Source of the DNA: Streptomyces flaveolus
Lineage (GTDB): Bacteria; Actinomycetota; Actinomycetes; Streptomycetales; Streptomycetaceae
Assembly: GCF_014648815.1 (NCBI RefSeq)
Contig: NZ_BMRV01000003.1
Span: 496,001 to 560,000, forward strand
Direction: 5' to 3'
DNA: 64,000 bases
Part shown: positions 9,655 through 18,905 of the stretch, piece after piece
How the letters are laid out: each line of letters begins with the position of its first letter
How positions within the stretch are numbered: the first letter of the stretch is position 1
Notes under the pieces: model-generated
The model's input: the letters and a program-made list of their open reading frames with translations, nothing else
Told to the model about the DNA's origin: nothing
Databases searched by the model: none
Made by a program: the position numbers and the translations under genes

Positions 9655-10484
9655 CGCACCCGGACACGGCGCTCCGGCCGAAGAAGAAGGGCCTGACCCG
9701 ACGCCAGCGGCGCAGTCTCTCGCGCGTCGTCCAGTACGTCGTCTTCATCGCGGCCGTGGTCGCCTTCGCGGCCGCGGCCGACTGGGACCGGCTGCGCAAC
9801 CAGTTCGCTCAGCGCGCCATCGCCGAGCAGATGTTCCCGGAAGTCATCACGCTGGCGTTGAAGAACACCGTGTTGTACACCGTGTCGGGCTTCGCCGTCG
9901 GCCTGGTGCTCGGCATGATCATCGCGCTGATGCGGCTGTCGTCCGTGGGCCCCTATCGCTGGCTCGCCGGCATCTACATCGAGATCTTCCGTGGCCTGCC
10001 CGCCCTGCTGATCTTCATCTTCATCGGCGTGGCCGTCCCGCTGGCCTTTCCTGGTACGGAGATCATCGGCGGCACCTACGGCAAGGTGGCGCTCGCGCTC
10101 GGTCTGGTGGCCGCCGCGTACATGGCGGAAACCTTCCGCGCGGGCATCCAGGCCGTGCCCAAGGGGCAGATGGAGGCCGCCCGTTCGCTGGGTTTCTCAC
10201 ACGGCCGCGCGATGGTCTCGATCATCCTCCCGCAGTCCTTCCGTGTCATCCTCCCGCCGCTCACGAACGAACTGGTGCTCCTGTTCAAGGACTCCTCGCT
10301 GGTGCTGTTCCTCGGCGTCACCCTGGAAGAGCGGGAACTGTCCAAGTTCGGGCGTGATCTGGCCAGCCAGACCGCCAACTCCACACCCATCCTCGTCGCC
10401 GGCCTGTGCTACCTGCTGGTTACCGTCCCGCTCGGCTTCGTCGTCCGCCGTATGGAGGCCAAGGCCCAGGAGGCCGTGAAATGA
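9651..10484 (+). CDS. Amino-acid ABC transporter permease (HisM/GlnP type)
   Basis: 277-residue inner-membrane permease. A cytoplasmic basic N-terminus is followed by several membrane spans ([18 protein letters not shown]; a span near 75-95; [18 protein letters not shown]; and the C-terminal [19 protein letters not shown]). The family signature [24 protein letters not shown] is the EAA loop that contacts the ATPase. The ATG at 9651 overlaps the stop of the binding protein, and its own stop overlaps the ATPase start, so the three genes form one tight operon. Confidence 0.93.
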   Translation: MTHPDTALRPKKKGLTRRQRRSLSRVVQYVVFIAAVVAFAAAADWDRLRNQFAQRAIAEQMFPEVITLALKNTVLYTVSGFAVGLVLGMIIALMRLSSVGPYRWLAGIYIEIFRGLPALLIFIFIGVAVPLAFPGTEIIGGTYGKVALALGLVAAAYMAETFRAGIQAVPKGQMEAARSLGFSHGRAMVSIILPQSFRVILPPLTNELVLLFKDSSLVLFLGVTLEERELSKFGRDLASQTANSTPILVAGLCYLLVTVPLGFVVRRMEAKAQEAVK

Positions 10485-11272
10485 GCCGACCGGAAATCTC
10501 GATCAGCGCCCTGCACAAGTCCTTCGGGACCAACGAGGTGCTGCGCGGCATCGACCTGGAGATCCGACAGGGCGAGGTCGTCTGCGTCATCGGCCCGTCC
10601 GGCTCCGGCAAGTCCACGCTGCTGCGTTGCGTGAATCTGCTCGAGGAGCCGACGAAGGGACAGGTCTTCGTCGGAGGTACGGAGATCACCGATCCTGACG
10701 TCGACATAGACGCCGTACGCCGCCGGATCGGCATGGTGTTCCAGCAGTTCAACCTCTTTCCCCATCTGACGGTGACCGAGAACCTGACGCTGCCGCAGCG
10801 CCGCGTGCTGCGGCGGGACAAGGTGACGGCCGCGAGGGTGGCCGCGGAGAACCTGGCGCGGGTGGGTCTCGCCGAAAAGGCCGACGCCTACCCCTCCTCC
10901 CTCTCCGGCGGCCAGCAGCAGCGCGTCGCCATTGCCCGCGCACTGGCGATGGGCCCCGAGGTGATGCTGTTCGACGAGCCGACGTCCGCGCTCGACCCAG
11001 AACTGGTGGGCGACGTGCTCGCGGTGATGCGCATGCTCGCCCGGGACGGCATGACGATGATGGTCGTGACCCACGAGATGACCTTCGCCCGCGAGGTCGC
11101 CGACCGGGTCGTCTTTATGGACGGTGGGGTGATCGTCGAAGACGGCGCCCCCGAGCAGGTCATCTCCCACCCCCGACACGAACGCACCCGCCACTTCCTG
11201 TCCCGCCTCCTGGACCCCGCGATGGCGGACGTGGAGGGGGAGACCTCGGAGCAGACGGACGAGGCCGGATAA
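10481..11272 (+). CDS. Amino-acid ABC transporter ATP-binding protein (GlnQ/HisP type)
   Basis: 263-residue cytoplasmic ATPase that powers the importer. Walker A is GPSGSGKST (about residues 41-49), the Q-loop lies in [14 protein letters not shown], the ABC signature is LSGGQQQR, Walker B is [14 protein letters not shown], and the H-loop is VVTHEM. Length and motif order match polar amino-acid transporters. The ATG overlaps the permease stop. A short acidic tail follows the conserved region. This is the last gene of the operon. Confidence 0.95.
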   Translation: MSRPEISISALHKSFGTNEVLRGIDLEIRQGEVVCVIGPSGSGKSTLLRCVNLLEEPTKGQVFVGGTEITDPDVDIDAVRRRIGMVFQQFNLFPHLTVTENLTLPQRRVLRRDKVTAARVAAENLARVGLAEKADAYPSSLSGGQQQRVAIARALAMGPEVMLFDEPTSALDPELVGDVLAVMRMLARDGMTMMVVTHEMTFAREVADRVVFMDGGVIVEDGAPEQVISHPRHERTRHFLSRLLDPAMADVEGETSEQTDEAG

Positions 11273-12070
11273 CGCTTCATTGCCGCTCGCAACTTTCCAG
11301 GATGCGTCTGCCGCGCGCTGCATCCCTAGCCGACGGCGCCGCGCCCCTGTAGGAGCATCGCTGCCGCGCCCTGCCTCTCACCCGCCGCCTGAGCGGAGTT
11401 GCGTGAACGTCGGTTGTGCGAGCGACGGACCCGTCGCGGACGCCGTGGCGTGATCGGCCCTGTCGTCAAGGCCCTGCCCACTCTGGCCGCTCTCATGGAC
11501 GCGGATCTGCGCAAGAGCGCCCGCCGGGGACAGCGCACCAGCAACCTTCAGCTGATCATGCGGGCCTGCTACGACCCGCTGCTCACCATGTCAGGACGGC
11601 GGCGGCCACAACGTGGCTCCGCTGCGCACCCACCGCACGGAGAGGACGGGGGCGAGGGAGCTCACGGCAGCAGCGTCCCGGACCTGGGCGCCTTCCCACC
11701 CACCCCCATGGCCGCGGGTCCCTCACGAGTTCCGTCCGGCCCAACGTTCCGCACCCGGCCACCGCCGACGGCCCGGACGTGACCCACGCAGCTGTCGCAT
11801 ACGTCCGGCGACCGGCGCGGCGCGGCTCGGTCAGCGAGGCTGTACGCAGGCGCGGCTGAGCCGAGGCCCAGCAGAAAAACGACGACCGTATTTCTGCAGG
11901 TGGAACTGCCTGGGACCGTACCCGTCCACCGTGGTCGACTGTGCCTGCCGCAGGGGTGCTGCCCCGCACTGGCGGACAACCCCACCGCCGACGCACAGCG
12001 CCCCGGCCTGGCCCCCGGTCCAGGAATGAAGTGCGGGAATTGTCGAGCAGAGCGAAAGGTAAGAGTCAAC
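11273..12070. other. Region with gene fragments only
   Basis: About 800 bases. Around 11450-11590 the plus strand keeps a gene-like stretch (IGPVVKALPTLAALMDADL, then TSNLQLIMRACYDPLL) with good third-position GC but no start, then loses it. I do not recognise the family. The rest shows no gene, repeat or hairpin I would support. Confidence 0.35.
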
Positions 12071-12298
12071 ATGAAGCAGAAGATCACTTCGCTTGCCGGT
12101 GCCATGGCCATGGCCGGTGGCGTCGTCATCACGACCGTCGCCGCGGCCACCGGCCAGGCGACCGAGGTGGACCACGGACGGCCCGCTTTTTCCCCCGCCC
12201 CGCACGCGACTGTGGCCTTCGGTGACCACCTGTCCGATTCCGACCTCACCGCGCCGCTCAGCGAGTTGGCCGCGGGCCGGCGGACGCCGCGCGCCTAG
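12071..12298 (+). CDS. Small secreted peptide, unknown function
   Basis: 75 residues beginning MKQKITSLAGAMAMAGG. The first ~30 residues look like a signal peptide (basic start, hydrophobic core, Ala-rich end near ATGQA). The mature part is short, mildly acidic and without cysteines. A GAAAGG element lies about 10 bases before the ATG. I do not recognise a family. It is followed directly by transposase debris, so the 3' end may not be original. Confidence 0.5.
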   Translation: MKQKITSLAGAMAMAGGVVITTVAAATGQATEVDHGRPAFSPAPHATVAFGDHLSDSDLTAPLSELAAGRRTPRA

Positions 12299-12349
12299 GA
12301 CTTGTCCGGCCGTCCATGTGACTACCCCGTAGTCGTGTCGCTGATGTGG

Positions 12350-12690
12350 ACATGGGCGGGGCGATCTGAAGGATGCCGAGTGGGAACGGCTGCGGCCGTT
12401 CCCGCCGGTCAGCAACAGGCGTTGTGTCAGGTGCCGAGATCACTCGCAGGTGATCGACGGGATGCTGCACCGGGTGCGGATCGGCGTTCAGCGGCTGACC
12501 TGCCGGAACGATTCGGCCCCTGGAAGACGGTCTATGAAGACCACCGCCTGTGGTCGGCCGACGCAAGAGGGGAGGTGCCGGCAGAGCACCAGAACGAGAC
12601 GCCGCGGCAGAGTCTCGTTGCCCGCCTTGCGTAGGTGGTGCTGGAGGTGAGGGCCTGGGCCGTTCGCGCGGCGGGTTCACGACCAGGCGG
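12350..12690 (+). pseudogene. Relic of an IS5-family transposase (DUF4096 type)
   Basis: Pieces of a DUF4096-type IS5 transposase are scattered over two or three frames. They include DLKDAEWERLRPF near 12363, RDHSQVIDGMLHRVRIGVQ near 12440-12495, ERFGPWKTVYEDHRLWSADA near 12500-12560, and GEGLGRSRGGFTT near 12645-12690. The order is that of the family (N-terminal DUF4096, then the start of the DDE domain), but there are frameshifts and the middle and C-terminal catalytic part are missing. No terminal repeats were recognised. Confidence 0.75.
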
Positions 12691-12825
12691 TCTCGTGCGG
12701 TTCAGATGGTTCAGCGCGCGGATTATAGGAAGACGCCTGCGACGTGAAGTCCGGCCAGGTAGGTGGTCGCAGGGTCCGCCCTCCTTCCGATCCACACCAA
12801 GCCCGTCGCGCCCGGCTGCCGCGCG

Positions 12826-13239
12826 CTACTGGTCGCGCTTGGGCCAGACGGGGCCCTGATCGGTCCAGATGACACCCTTGTTGCGGCAGAGGCAGAAGGG
12901 GTGGCCGATGGGGTCGACGTAGACGCGGAAGCCGTAGCCGTCGGGGTCGATGCAGTCCCGTCGGAGGGTCGCGCCGAGGGCCAGGACGCGGCGCTGTTCG
13001 ACCTCGATGTCGTCGACTTCGAAGTCGAGGTGGAACTGTTTGGGGTGCTCGCTGTCGGGCCACTGCGGGGCGCGGTAGTCATCCACCTGGATGAAGGCCA
13101 GTTCGATCTCGCCGAACCGGATACCGGCCCAGTTCTCGTCACTGCCCTCCTTGATCGGAAGCCCCACCACCTCGGAGTAGAAGGCTGCCAGCTTCATCGT
13201 GTCCGGGCAATCGATGATGAAGTCGGTCAGTCGTAGCAT
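12826..13239 (-). CDS. VOC-superfamily (glyoxalase-like) protein
   Basis: 137 residues with the paired beta-alpha-beta-beta-beta modules of the vicinal oxygen chelate fold. The first module starts LRLTDFIIDCPDTMKLAAFYSEVVGLP. The second contains KQFHLDFEVDDIEVEQRRVLALGA and ends DPIGHPFCLCRNK, where DP-GHPFCL is the common VOC ending. Possible metal ligands include the His in FHLDF. Start chosen at 13239 because AAGGA lies 8 bases upstream and the conserved strand begins there; an earlier ATG at 13263 is less likely. Substrate unknown. Confidence 0.85.
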   Translation of the reverse strand: MLRLTDFIIDCPDTMKLAAFYSEVVGLPIKEGSDENWAGIRFGEIELAFIQVDDYRAPQWPDSEHPKQFHLDFEVDDIEVEQRRVLALGATLRRDCIDPDGYGFRVYVDPIGHPFCLCRNKGVIWTDQGPVWPKRDQ

Positions 13240-13975
13240 CCGGCGATCCTTCCATAAGATCAAATGAATTGGACTGTGAGGCAGGACCTAGCCCGCCGGA
13301 GCGGGGGCGCGGCCTGCGCGCAGCGCCGCCGCAGACCGGCCCGCCGGCCGCACCTGACTCGCAGACAAGTGGCCCGTCCCCGGTGCTGATCCGGGGCCGG
13401 GCCATCCTGCTGTGCCGAAGATACAGGCGCCCGGCCCCTCACATTCGAAGGTGGTCCGCAGAGCCTCCGTCGCCCCCTCGGCGAGGGGCTCTGCCCTTGG
13501 CCCAGATCTGGTGCTTGCGGTGCTTGCTCGGACGGTGGCCATGGTCACGGTGCCCGCCGTGTCTCCTCGAACGAGAGCGCTCCGGCGGCTCACTCCTACC
13601 TCGCTCCGTGAAGGGGCCCAACCCTGACCAGCAGGGCCGCTGTGTCCACAGCCCGCACCGCCCGGATCGACTTGAGGCCGCTTCAGCGGCCCGACCACGC
13701 CGACTGCCTCGGCCTGCTCGCCCTCACCACCTCCGGCGAGGAAGTGCCCAAGGAGCCGAAGAAATTCCGCAGATGCACCCGATACGGAGACGTTCATCCA
13801 CGGTCCGCTTGTGCCTGACCGCCCACCCCTGCCGCGGCTCCAATCCGAAGCCGGGCAGCGCCGTCTTCGCGTCCTCCCCGGACTGGCGCCAATGGCTAGC
13901 GACGTGCCACCCTCCTCCACCAACCCGAACTCGCGCCCTTCTGACGGGGCGGCCGTCGGCCCCTTCACCGATTCT
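13240..13975. other. Region without a convincing gene
   Basis: About 740 bases with long but unconvincing open frames on both strands (Arg/Pro/Gly-rich, no domain). The minus-strand frame 13288-13968 is one such case. I find no RNA gene or clear repeat until the promoter repeats at 13980. Confidence 0.35.
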
Positions 13976-13979
13976 CGTA

Positions 13980-14005
13980 CCGGTATAGTAAGCCGGTATA
14001 GTTAT
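13980..14005 (+). promoter_or_regulatory. Tandem -10-like repeats before methionine aminopeptidase gene
   Basis: CCGGTATAGT occurs twice, at 13980-13989 and 13993-14002, 13 bases apart. Each copy contains TATAGT, close to a consensus -10 box. The second copy is about 27 bases before the start codon, so the repeat probably belongs to the promoter or its operator. Confidence 0.5.
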
Positions 14006-14028
14006 TGCTTCACTGAGGGAGGCAGCAC

Positions 14029-14805
14029 ATGATCGAAATCCTGAACCCCACCCTGCTGAACCGAGCCAAGGGCACAGGCGCCCTGGTTGCAGACATCCTG
14101 CAGGCGCTGAAGGGGCGTATCGCGGTCGGTACGAACCTTCTCGACATCGACCGGTGGGCCAAGGCCATGATCGTCGAGGCGGGAGCGCAATCCTGTTACG
14201 TCGACTACGCGCCGTCCTTCGGACGCGGGCCGTTTGGCCACTACATCTGCACGGCCGTCAACGACGCCGTGCTCCACGGACGGCCCTATGACTACACGCT
14301 TGCGGACGGTGATCTGCTCACACTCGACCTTGCCGTCTCCCAAGGCGGAGTCGCCGCAGACGCTGCCATCAGTTTCATCGTCGGCGACGCGCTCCCCGCA
14401 GAGAGTGTTGCGATGATCAGCGCAACCGAACGCGCACTGGCCGCAGGGATCGCCGCCGCCGGCCCCGGAGCCCGCATCGGCGACATCTCCCATGCGATCG
14501 GTACGGTCCTCAGCCAGGCCGGATACGCAATCAACACGGAGTTCGGAGGGCATGGCATCGGATCAACCATGCACCAGGACCCGCACGTTGCGAACACCGG
14601 ACGGCCCGGCCGGGGATACAAGCTGCGCCCCGGGCTGCTGCTGGCGCTGGAGCCGTGGGTCATGGCGAACACCGCCGAACTCGTCACCGACGCCGACGGA
14701 TGGACACTCCGCAGTGCGACGGGCTGCCGGACTGCACACAGTGAGCACACGATCGCCATCACCGAGGACGGAGCCGAAATCCTCACGTTGCCGTCGCGGG
14801 CGTAG
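14029..14805 (+). CDS. map: Methionine aminopeptidase (type I)
   Basis: 258 residues with the pita-bread fold of methionine aminopeptidases, which remove the initiator Met from nascent proteins in the cytosol. Metal ligands are visible in family order: Asp in LLTLDLAV, Asp in VAADAAISF, His in EFGGHGIG, Glu in LLALEPW and Glu in AHSEHTI; the substrate-side His in FGHYIC is also present. GAGGGAGG precedes the ATG. Streptomycetes commonly carry more than one map gene, and this accessory-looking location suggests a secondary copy. Alternatively it serves a stress condition; the doubled -10 repeat upstream may bear on that. Confidence 0.92.
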   Translation: MIEILNPTLLNRAKGTGALVADILQALKGRIAVGTNLLDIDRWAKAMIVEAGAQSCYVDYAPSFGRGPFGHYICTAVNDAVLHGRPYDYTLADGDLLTLDLAVSQGGVAADAAISFIVGDALPAESVAMISATERALAAGIAAAGPGARIGDISHAIGTVLSQAGYAINTEFGGHGIGSTMHQDPHVANTGRPGRGYKLRPGLLLALEPWVMANTAELVTDADGWTLRSATGCRTAHSEHTIAITEDGAEILTLPSRA

Positions 14806-14910
14806 GACCGAAACCTCCTGATCCTCCCATCGCGGACCTGGAGCGAGCAGATGATCTACCGCATCCAGCTCGACCATGCCCATGGCCCGGTGTCCGTCCG
14901 CCAAGAACAG

Positions 14911-15849
14911 TCAGGCCGCCGCGGCGCGGAAGACGCTGGGGCTCAGGCCCCGGTGGCGTTTGAATGCGGCGCTGAAGCCGAAGGCATCGGCGTAGCCGAC
15001 GGACTTGGCGATCTGGGCGATGGCGAGGTCGGTGTCGGCCAGCAGCGCCTCGGCCTCGTCCATGCGGCATTCGGTCACGTAGGTGAGCGGAGGGCGGCCC
15101 ATCACCTCGGTGAAGCGCTTGGCGAACAGAGCCCGGGAGACACCGGACTCGGCGGCGAGCGCGGCCACCGTCCACCTCAGGGCGGGCCGGGCGTGGAAGG
15201 CTTGGAGCGCGGAGGCGAGCATCGGGTCGGCCAGGCCGCGGTACCAGTGCGGGGCGTCCGAACTCGCCTGCTCGAACCAGGCGCGCAGCGTGCACACCAG
15301 GGCCCAGTCCAGGAGCCGGTCCATCAGCGCCTGGGAGCCGGCCGAGCGCAGGGCGGCGTCGGCGGCGGCCCGCTCCAGCCAGTCGCAGACCTCGGCGTCC
15401 TCGCTGACCACCAGCACCGGCGGCAGGCCGCGCAGCAGTCGCTCGTGGCGACGGCCCGACGCGCGGTAGGCGCCCACGATCAGTGCGGTCGCTCCCTCCG
15501 GATCGTTGCCCCAGCGGATGCCGCCTAGGTCCTGGACGGTGCACTCGGCGGATTCCGTGAAGCAGGCGATCTCGTACTCGGCATGGGGGCGGTCGAAGGA
15601 GGCGGGCCCGTCCGCGAGGTGGAACGTGTCCGGGCCGCGCACGACGGCCGTGTCGCCGGCGCGGACCGCCCGTTCGGTGCCGTCGGGCAGGCGCAGGGTG
15701 CCGCCGCCGCGCAGCACGCTGACCATGGTGAGCGGGGCACCGTCGGCGAAGCGGATGGTCCAGGGCGCTTCCAGCACGGCGTGGCTGACCACCGAGCCCT
15801 CGGCCCGGATGCCGCTGAGCAGAGAACTCAAGGGATCCACGCGGGCCAT
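14911..15849 (-). CDS. AraC-family regulator with N-terminal cupin domain
   Basis: 312-residue activator-type regulator. Residues ~1-190 form a cupin ligand domain (LRGGGTLRLPDGTERAVRAGD). The last ~100 residues hold the two helix-turn-helix motifs of AraC proteins (WTVAALAAESGVSRALFAKRF, then DLAIAQIAKSVGYADAFGFS), ending with the GLSPSVFR motif. It is divergent from a flavodoxin-fold NAD(P)H oxidoreductase that it most likely controls. The 104-base gap holds the near-palindrome CATGGAG / CTCCCATG (15869-15888). Inducer unknown. Confidence 0.93.
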   Translation of the reverse strand: MARVDPLSSLLSGIRAEGSVVSHAVLEAPWTIRFADGAPLTMVSVLRGGGTLRLPDGTERAVRAGDTAVVRGPDTFHLADGPASFDRPHAEYEIACFTESAECTVQDLGGIRWGNDPEGATALIVGAYRASGRRHERLLRGLPPVLVVSEDAEVCDWLERAAADAALRSAGSQALMDRLLDWALVCTLRAWFEQASSDAPHWYRGLADPMLASALQAFHARPALRWTVAALAAESGVSRALFAKRFTEVMGRPPLTYVTECRMDEAEALLADTDLAIAQIAKSVGYADAFGFSAAFKRHRGLSPSVFRAAAA

Positions 15850-15868
15850 CGTAGACGAACTCCTATGT

Positions 15869-15888
15869 CATGGAGCGTTTCTCCCATG
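15869..15888. promoter_or_regulatory. Near-palindrome in AraC / oxidoreductase divergent promoter
   Basis: CATGGAG at 15869-15875 faces CTCCCATG at 15881-15888 with a five-base spacer; one extra C breaks the symmetry. It lies between the two divergent starts and is a candidate binding site for the AraC protein. Confidence 0.35.
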
Positions 15889-15953
15889 GATCATCCAGTC
15901 GATGACCCGTGTACTGGACGGGCAGCACCGACGGAGACCAGTCAGGAGAAACG

Positions 15954-16634
15954 ATGTCGCACCTCGAGAACACAGCCGGGACCGCCCTCGTGGTCATGGC
16001 TCACCACCGCGCCGATTCCCTCACGGCGCACACGGCCCGTCGTACCGTCGCGCAACTGGAGGACGCCGGGTACGGCGTCGACCTGCTCGACCTGCACGCT
16101 GAAGGGTTCGACCCGCGGATGAACGCAGCGGACCAGCCCGACTGGGGTGATCGGGACAAGCCGTACTCGGACGAGGTCCGGGCCCACATGCGGCGCATCC
16201 TCGACGCCGATCTCGTTGTCGCCGTGTTCCCCGTGTACTGGCAGAGTGTGCCTGCCCTCCTCAAGGGCTGGATCGACCGGGTATGGAACTACGGATTCGC
16301 CTACGGCCGCAGCAAGCCCCGCCTGGCCGGCAAGCGCATGCTGTGGCTGGGCCTGGCCGGTGCCACCTCCGACGATCCCATCACGGAGGGGATGCGTGCC
16401 GTGCTGGAGACCAACCTGAGCGAAGGCATCGCCTACTACTGCGGGTTCTCGCACTCCTCCGTCGCGCTCCTCCCCGACGCCGAGGAGCGCCCGCAGCGGC
16501 TCGACGCCGAGGGGAACCTGCTGGTCGGCGACGCGGTCGCGGGAGCCGAACGCGAGGCGCAGTACGCCGAGTTCGACCGCCGCGCGAGGAAGGCTGTGGA
16601 GGGGTTTCTTGCGGCGGAGCCGGTGGCCGGCTGA
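15954..16634 (+). CDS. Flavodoxin-fold NAD(P)H oxidoreductase (quinone reductase-like)
   Basis: 226-residue FMN/FAD-dependent oxidoreductase of the flavodoxin-2 (MdaB/KefF/YwrO) family. It carries VVMAHHRADSLTAHTARR at the flavin phosphate loop, FPVYWQSVPALLKGWIDRVW (the family hallmark) and FAYGRSKPRLAGKRMLWLGLAG. Such enzymes reduce quinones or electrophilic aromatics with two electrons in the cytosol. The ATG at 15954 follows CAGGAG; an in-frame ATG at 15909 is less likely. Divergent AraC regulator next door. Confidence 0.9.
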   Translation: MSHLENTAGTALVVMAHHRADSLTAHTARRTVAQLEDAGYGVDLLDLHAEGFDPRMNAADQPDWGDRDKPYSDEVRAHMRRILDADLVVAVFPVYWQSVPALLKGWIDRVWNYGFAYGRSKPRLAGKRMLWLGLAGATSDDPITEGMRAVLETNLSEGIAYYCGFSHSSVALLPDAEERPQRLDAEGNLLVGDAVAGAEREAQYAEFDRRARKAVEGFLAAEPVAG

Positions 16635-16638
16635 GGAC

Positions 16639-16678
16639 CACGTCGAGGTAGGGCCGTTCACGTCGAGGTAGGGCCGTT
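16639..16678. repeat. Perfect 20-bp tandem duplication
   Basis: CACGTCGAGGTAGGGCCGTT occurs twice without a gap, at 16639-16658 and 16659-16678, starting just after the oxidoreductase stop codon. It looks like a recent slippage duplication. Confidence 0.9.
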
Positions 16679-16841
16679 ACTGACTTCAGCTCGTCAGGGC
16701 GAACCTGCGCGAAGACAGCGCGGTGAGGATCACCTTCGACAGCCCTCAGCGGCCCGCAGGAACCCAACGAGCCCGTCTCGCCGAGGGGCCACTCCGCGGG
16801 CGGGTGTCGCACCGAGCAACGTTCGAACGAGGGCAGCAGCA

Positions 16842-16877
16842 CTGTGCCCCGGAGGCGGGGTGGCCTCCCGGGCACAG
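16842..16877. terminator. Strong hairpin downstream of the subtilisin gene
   Basis: Fifteen-base arms at 16842-16856 and 16863-16877 pair with one mismatch around a six-base loop. The hairpin lies about 30 bases beyond the stop of the minus-strand protease gene and faces the plus-strand oxidoreductase. It is probably a terminator serving one or both. Confidence 0.7.
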
Positions 16878-16909
16878 TACTCACGACGGTCGGACCGTCG
16901 GCGAAGCGG

Positions 16910-18118
16910 TTACGGTACGAGCTTCAGCAGCCGGTTGGGCGAGCCCGAGCCGGGGCTGGTGACCTTTCCGGTCGGCGCCCCGTTCACGAGGGCCGTGGCG
17001 ACCTGCGCCGGTGTGGCGGAGGTGTGGCCGGCCAGGTAGACCGCGGCGGCTCCGGCGACGTGCGGGGTCGCCATCGAGGTGCCGGAGATCGTGCTGGTCG
17101 CGGTGTCGCTGGTGTTCCAGCCGGCCGTGATGGAGGATCCTGGGGCGAAGACGTCCAGCACGGAGCCGTAGTTGGAGTAGCCGGCCCGGGCGTCGGTGCT
17201 GGTCGTGGCGCCGACGGTCAGGGCCTCGGTGACCCGGGCAGGGGAGTACGACGAGGCATTGGCGTTGCTGTTGCCGGCGGCCACCGCGTAGGTCACGCCG
17301 CTCGCGATGGAGGTGCGCACGGCCGCGTCCAGCGTGGCGGAGGCGCCGCCGCCGAGTGACAGGTTGGCTACCGAGGGGCCGGAGTGGTTGCGGGTCACCC
17401 AGTCGATACCGGCGATGACCCCGGCGGTTGTCCCGGAGCCGTTGTCGTCCAGTACCCGCACGGCGACGATCTTCGCCTTCTTGGCCACGCCGTAGGTGGA
17501 GCCGGCGATGGTGGTGGCCACATGGGTCCCGTGGCCGTTGCCGTCCGCGGCGCTGGTGTCGCCGTCGACGGCGTCGTAACCGTAGGTGGCACGACCACTG
17601 ATCTGCTGGTGGGTGATGCGTACGCCGGTGTCGATGACGTAGGCCGTCACACCGCTGCCGGCACTGTCCGGGTAGGTGTAGGTGCCGGACAGTGGCAGGG
17701 AGAGCTGGTCGATGCGGTCCAGGCCCCAGGGCGCGTTGGACTGCGTGGTGTCGGCGACGCCGATCCGCTGGTTCTGCTCGACGGCGGCCACCGCCGGGTC
17801 GGCGGCCAGGTGCTTGGCCTCCGACGCGGAGAGGGTGGCGGTGTAGCCGTTCAGCGCGCTGCCGAACGTCTTGTTCACGCTGCCGCCGTACTCCTCGACC
17901 AGGTTCCTGCCCGTGGTCGAGGAGGCATTGAAGCCGGCGTCTTTCCGCAGCGTCACGATGTAGCTGTCCCGGACCGCCGTGGGCGAGCCGGCACCGATGA
18001 CCTTGCCCTCGGCGGGAGCGGCCTGGGCGGGGCCGGCGGCGAGACCACCGGCCAAGGTGGTCGCCGCGACAGCGGCGATCGCGGCGAACCGTATTCTCTT
18101 GCTCCGCAGTTGTGCCAT
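16910..18118 (-). CDS. Secreted subtilisin-family (S8) protease with I9 propeptide
   Basis: 402-residue extracellular serine protease. A signal peptide (about 1-33, ending AQAAPAEG) is followed by an I9 inhibitor propeptide (about 50-116, DSYIVTLRKD to AAVEQNQ), then the S8 domain. The catalytic triad is Asp163 (VIDTG), His196 (GNGHGTHV) and Ser348 (GTSMATPH), with the oxyanion Asn283 (AVAAGNSN). Ser/Asn-rich VARN-type motifs match Streptomyces subtilisins related to proteinase K. There is no C-terminal P-domain. It probably degrades proteins outside the cell; a strong hairpin follows the stop. Confidence 0.95.
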   Translation of the reverse strand: MAQLRSKRIRFAAIAAVAATTLAGGLAAGPAQAAPAEGKVIGAGSPTAVRDSYIVTLRKDAGFNASSTTGRNLVEEYGGSVNKTFGSALNGYTATLSASEAKHLAADPAVAAVEQNQRIGVADTTQSNAPWGLDRIDQLSLPLSGTYTYPDSAGSGVTAYVIDTGVRITHQQISGRATYGYDAVDGDTSAADGNGHGTHVATTIAGSTYGVAKKAKIVAVRVLDDNGSGTTAGVIAGIDWVTRNHSGPSVANLSLGGGASATLDAAVRTSIASGVTYAVAAGNSNANASSYSPARVTEALTVGATTSTDARAGYSNYGSVLDVFAPGSSITAGWNTSDTATSTISGTSMATPHVAGAAAVYLAGHTSATPAQVATALVNGAPTGKVTSPGSGSPNRLLKLVP

Positions 18119-18412
18119 TACGAGGGGTTCCTCCTTGGCGGCGCGCGCACGGGTGGGGCGCGCGCTTCTGTGGGGGCGGGTGTGCGTGATCGCGCACCCC
18201 TTCCGGAGCGGGGCGTGGCATTCCGCTCCGGACTGCGATCAAGAGTTGCCGACAACAGGGGTTGTTTTCAAGGGAGTTGAGGAGGTGTCAATAAGGTTGC
18301 CATGTGCACGACATAACAGCGTCGTGTCGCATCGTGTCGGGCGGCAGGCGTGAGAGGGCTACTCGCGGGTACACCGGTGTGTCATGAACCGTTGAGCGAG
18401 GAGAGGTTGAGC

Positions 18413-18574
18413 ATGCTCTTCCTGGTTGTCGCCCTGCTCCTGCTGGGCATCCTCGTCGGCGCGGTCGCGTACCTGCCGTGGCCGGCCGCCGTGGTACTCG
18501 GGGCCGGGATTCTCCTGTGGCTCCTCGTCTTCACGACCCGTGAACGCAAGCGCCGCAACGCGAGGAGGGCCTAG
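18413..18574 (+). CDS. Tiny membrane protein (53 aa)
   Basis: 53 residues with two membrane helices (MLFLVVALLLLGILVGAVAY and AVVLGAGILLWLLVF) separated by LPWP, and a strongly basic cytoplasmic tail (RERKRRNARRA). The ATG at 18413 follows GAGGAGAGG; a longer reading from 18350 lacks such a site. The next gene starts three bases after the stop, so the two are probably co-transcribed. Function unknown. Confidence 0.7.
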   Translation: MLFLVVALLLLGILVGAVAYLPWPAAVVLGAGILLWLLVFTTRERKRRNARRA

Positions 18575-18577
18575 GGC

Positions 18578-18853
18578 ATGCGACTGACCGCGGAGAGCTC
18601 CCGGCGGACAGGACTACGGGACACCGAGGGCATGGCGGTGGCCTCCTTCGTCCTCGGGCTGGTGGGACTCCTCGTCCTCAATATCGTCCTCGGCCCGATC
18701 GCCATCGTGCTGGCCACCGTCGCCCTGCGCCGCGGCACCCCACGCCGCTTCCGCGCCTACCTCGGCCTGGGCCTGGGCGTCGCAGACCTCGCCGTACTCG
18801 CCGTCCTGATGCTCGTGCACGGCGGTTCCCCGTGGTCGGTCCTGAGCGGCTGA
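18578..18853 (+). CDS. DUF4190-type small membrane protein
   Basis: 91 residues. A hydrophilic start (TAESSRRTGLRDTEG) is followed by two membrane helices: MAVASFVLGLVGLLVLNIVLG and a second around YLGLGLGVADLAVLAVLML. The pattern of M-A-V-A-S-F-V-L-G followed by a short basic loop (LRRGTPRRF) is that of DUF4190 domains, common in streptomycete membrane proteins. It follows the 53-residue membrane protein directly. Function unknown. Confidence 0.75.
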   Translation: MRLTAESSRRTGLRDTEGMAVASFVLGLVGLLVLNIVLGPIAIVLATVALRRGTPRRFRAYLGLGLGVADLAVLAVLMLVHGGSPWSVLSG

Positions 18854-18905
18854 GGCAACGCCCCCGCACCTCCTGATCTACGGCGGCGATGCCCAGGCCC
18901 GAGCG

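Noticed and set aside
13288-13968. Minus-strand open frame in the 13 kb gap
   Set aside because: Arg/Gly/Pro-rich, no recognisable motif, no ribosome-binding site; treated as non-coding.
16639-16678. CRISPR-like repeat
   Set aside because: Only two copies, no spacer between them, no cas genes in the window.
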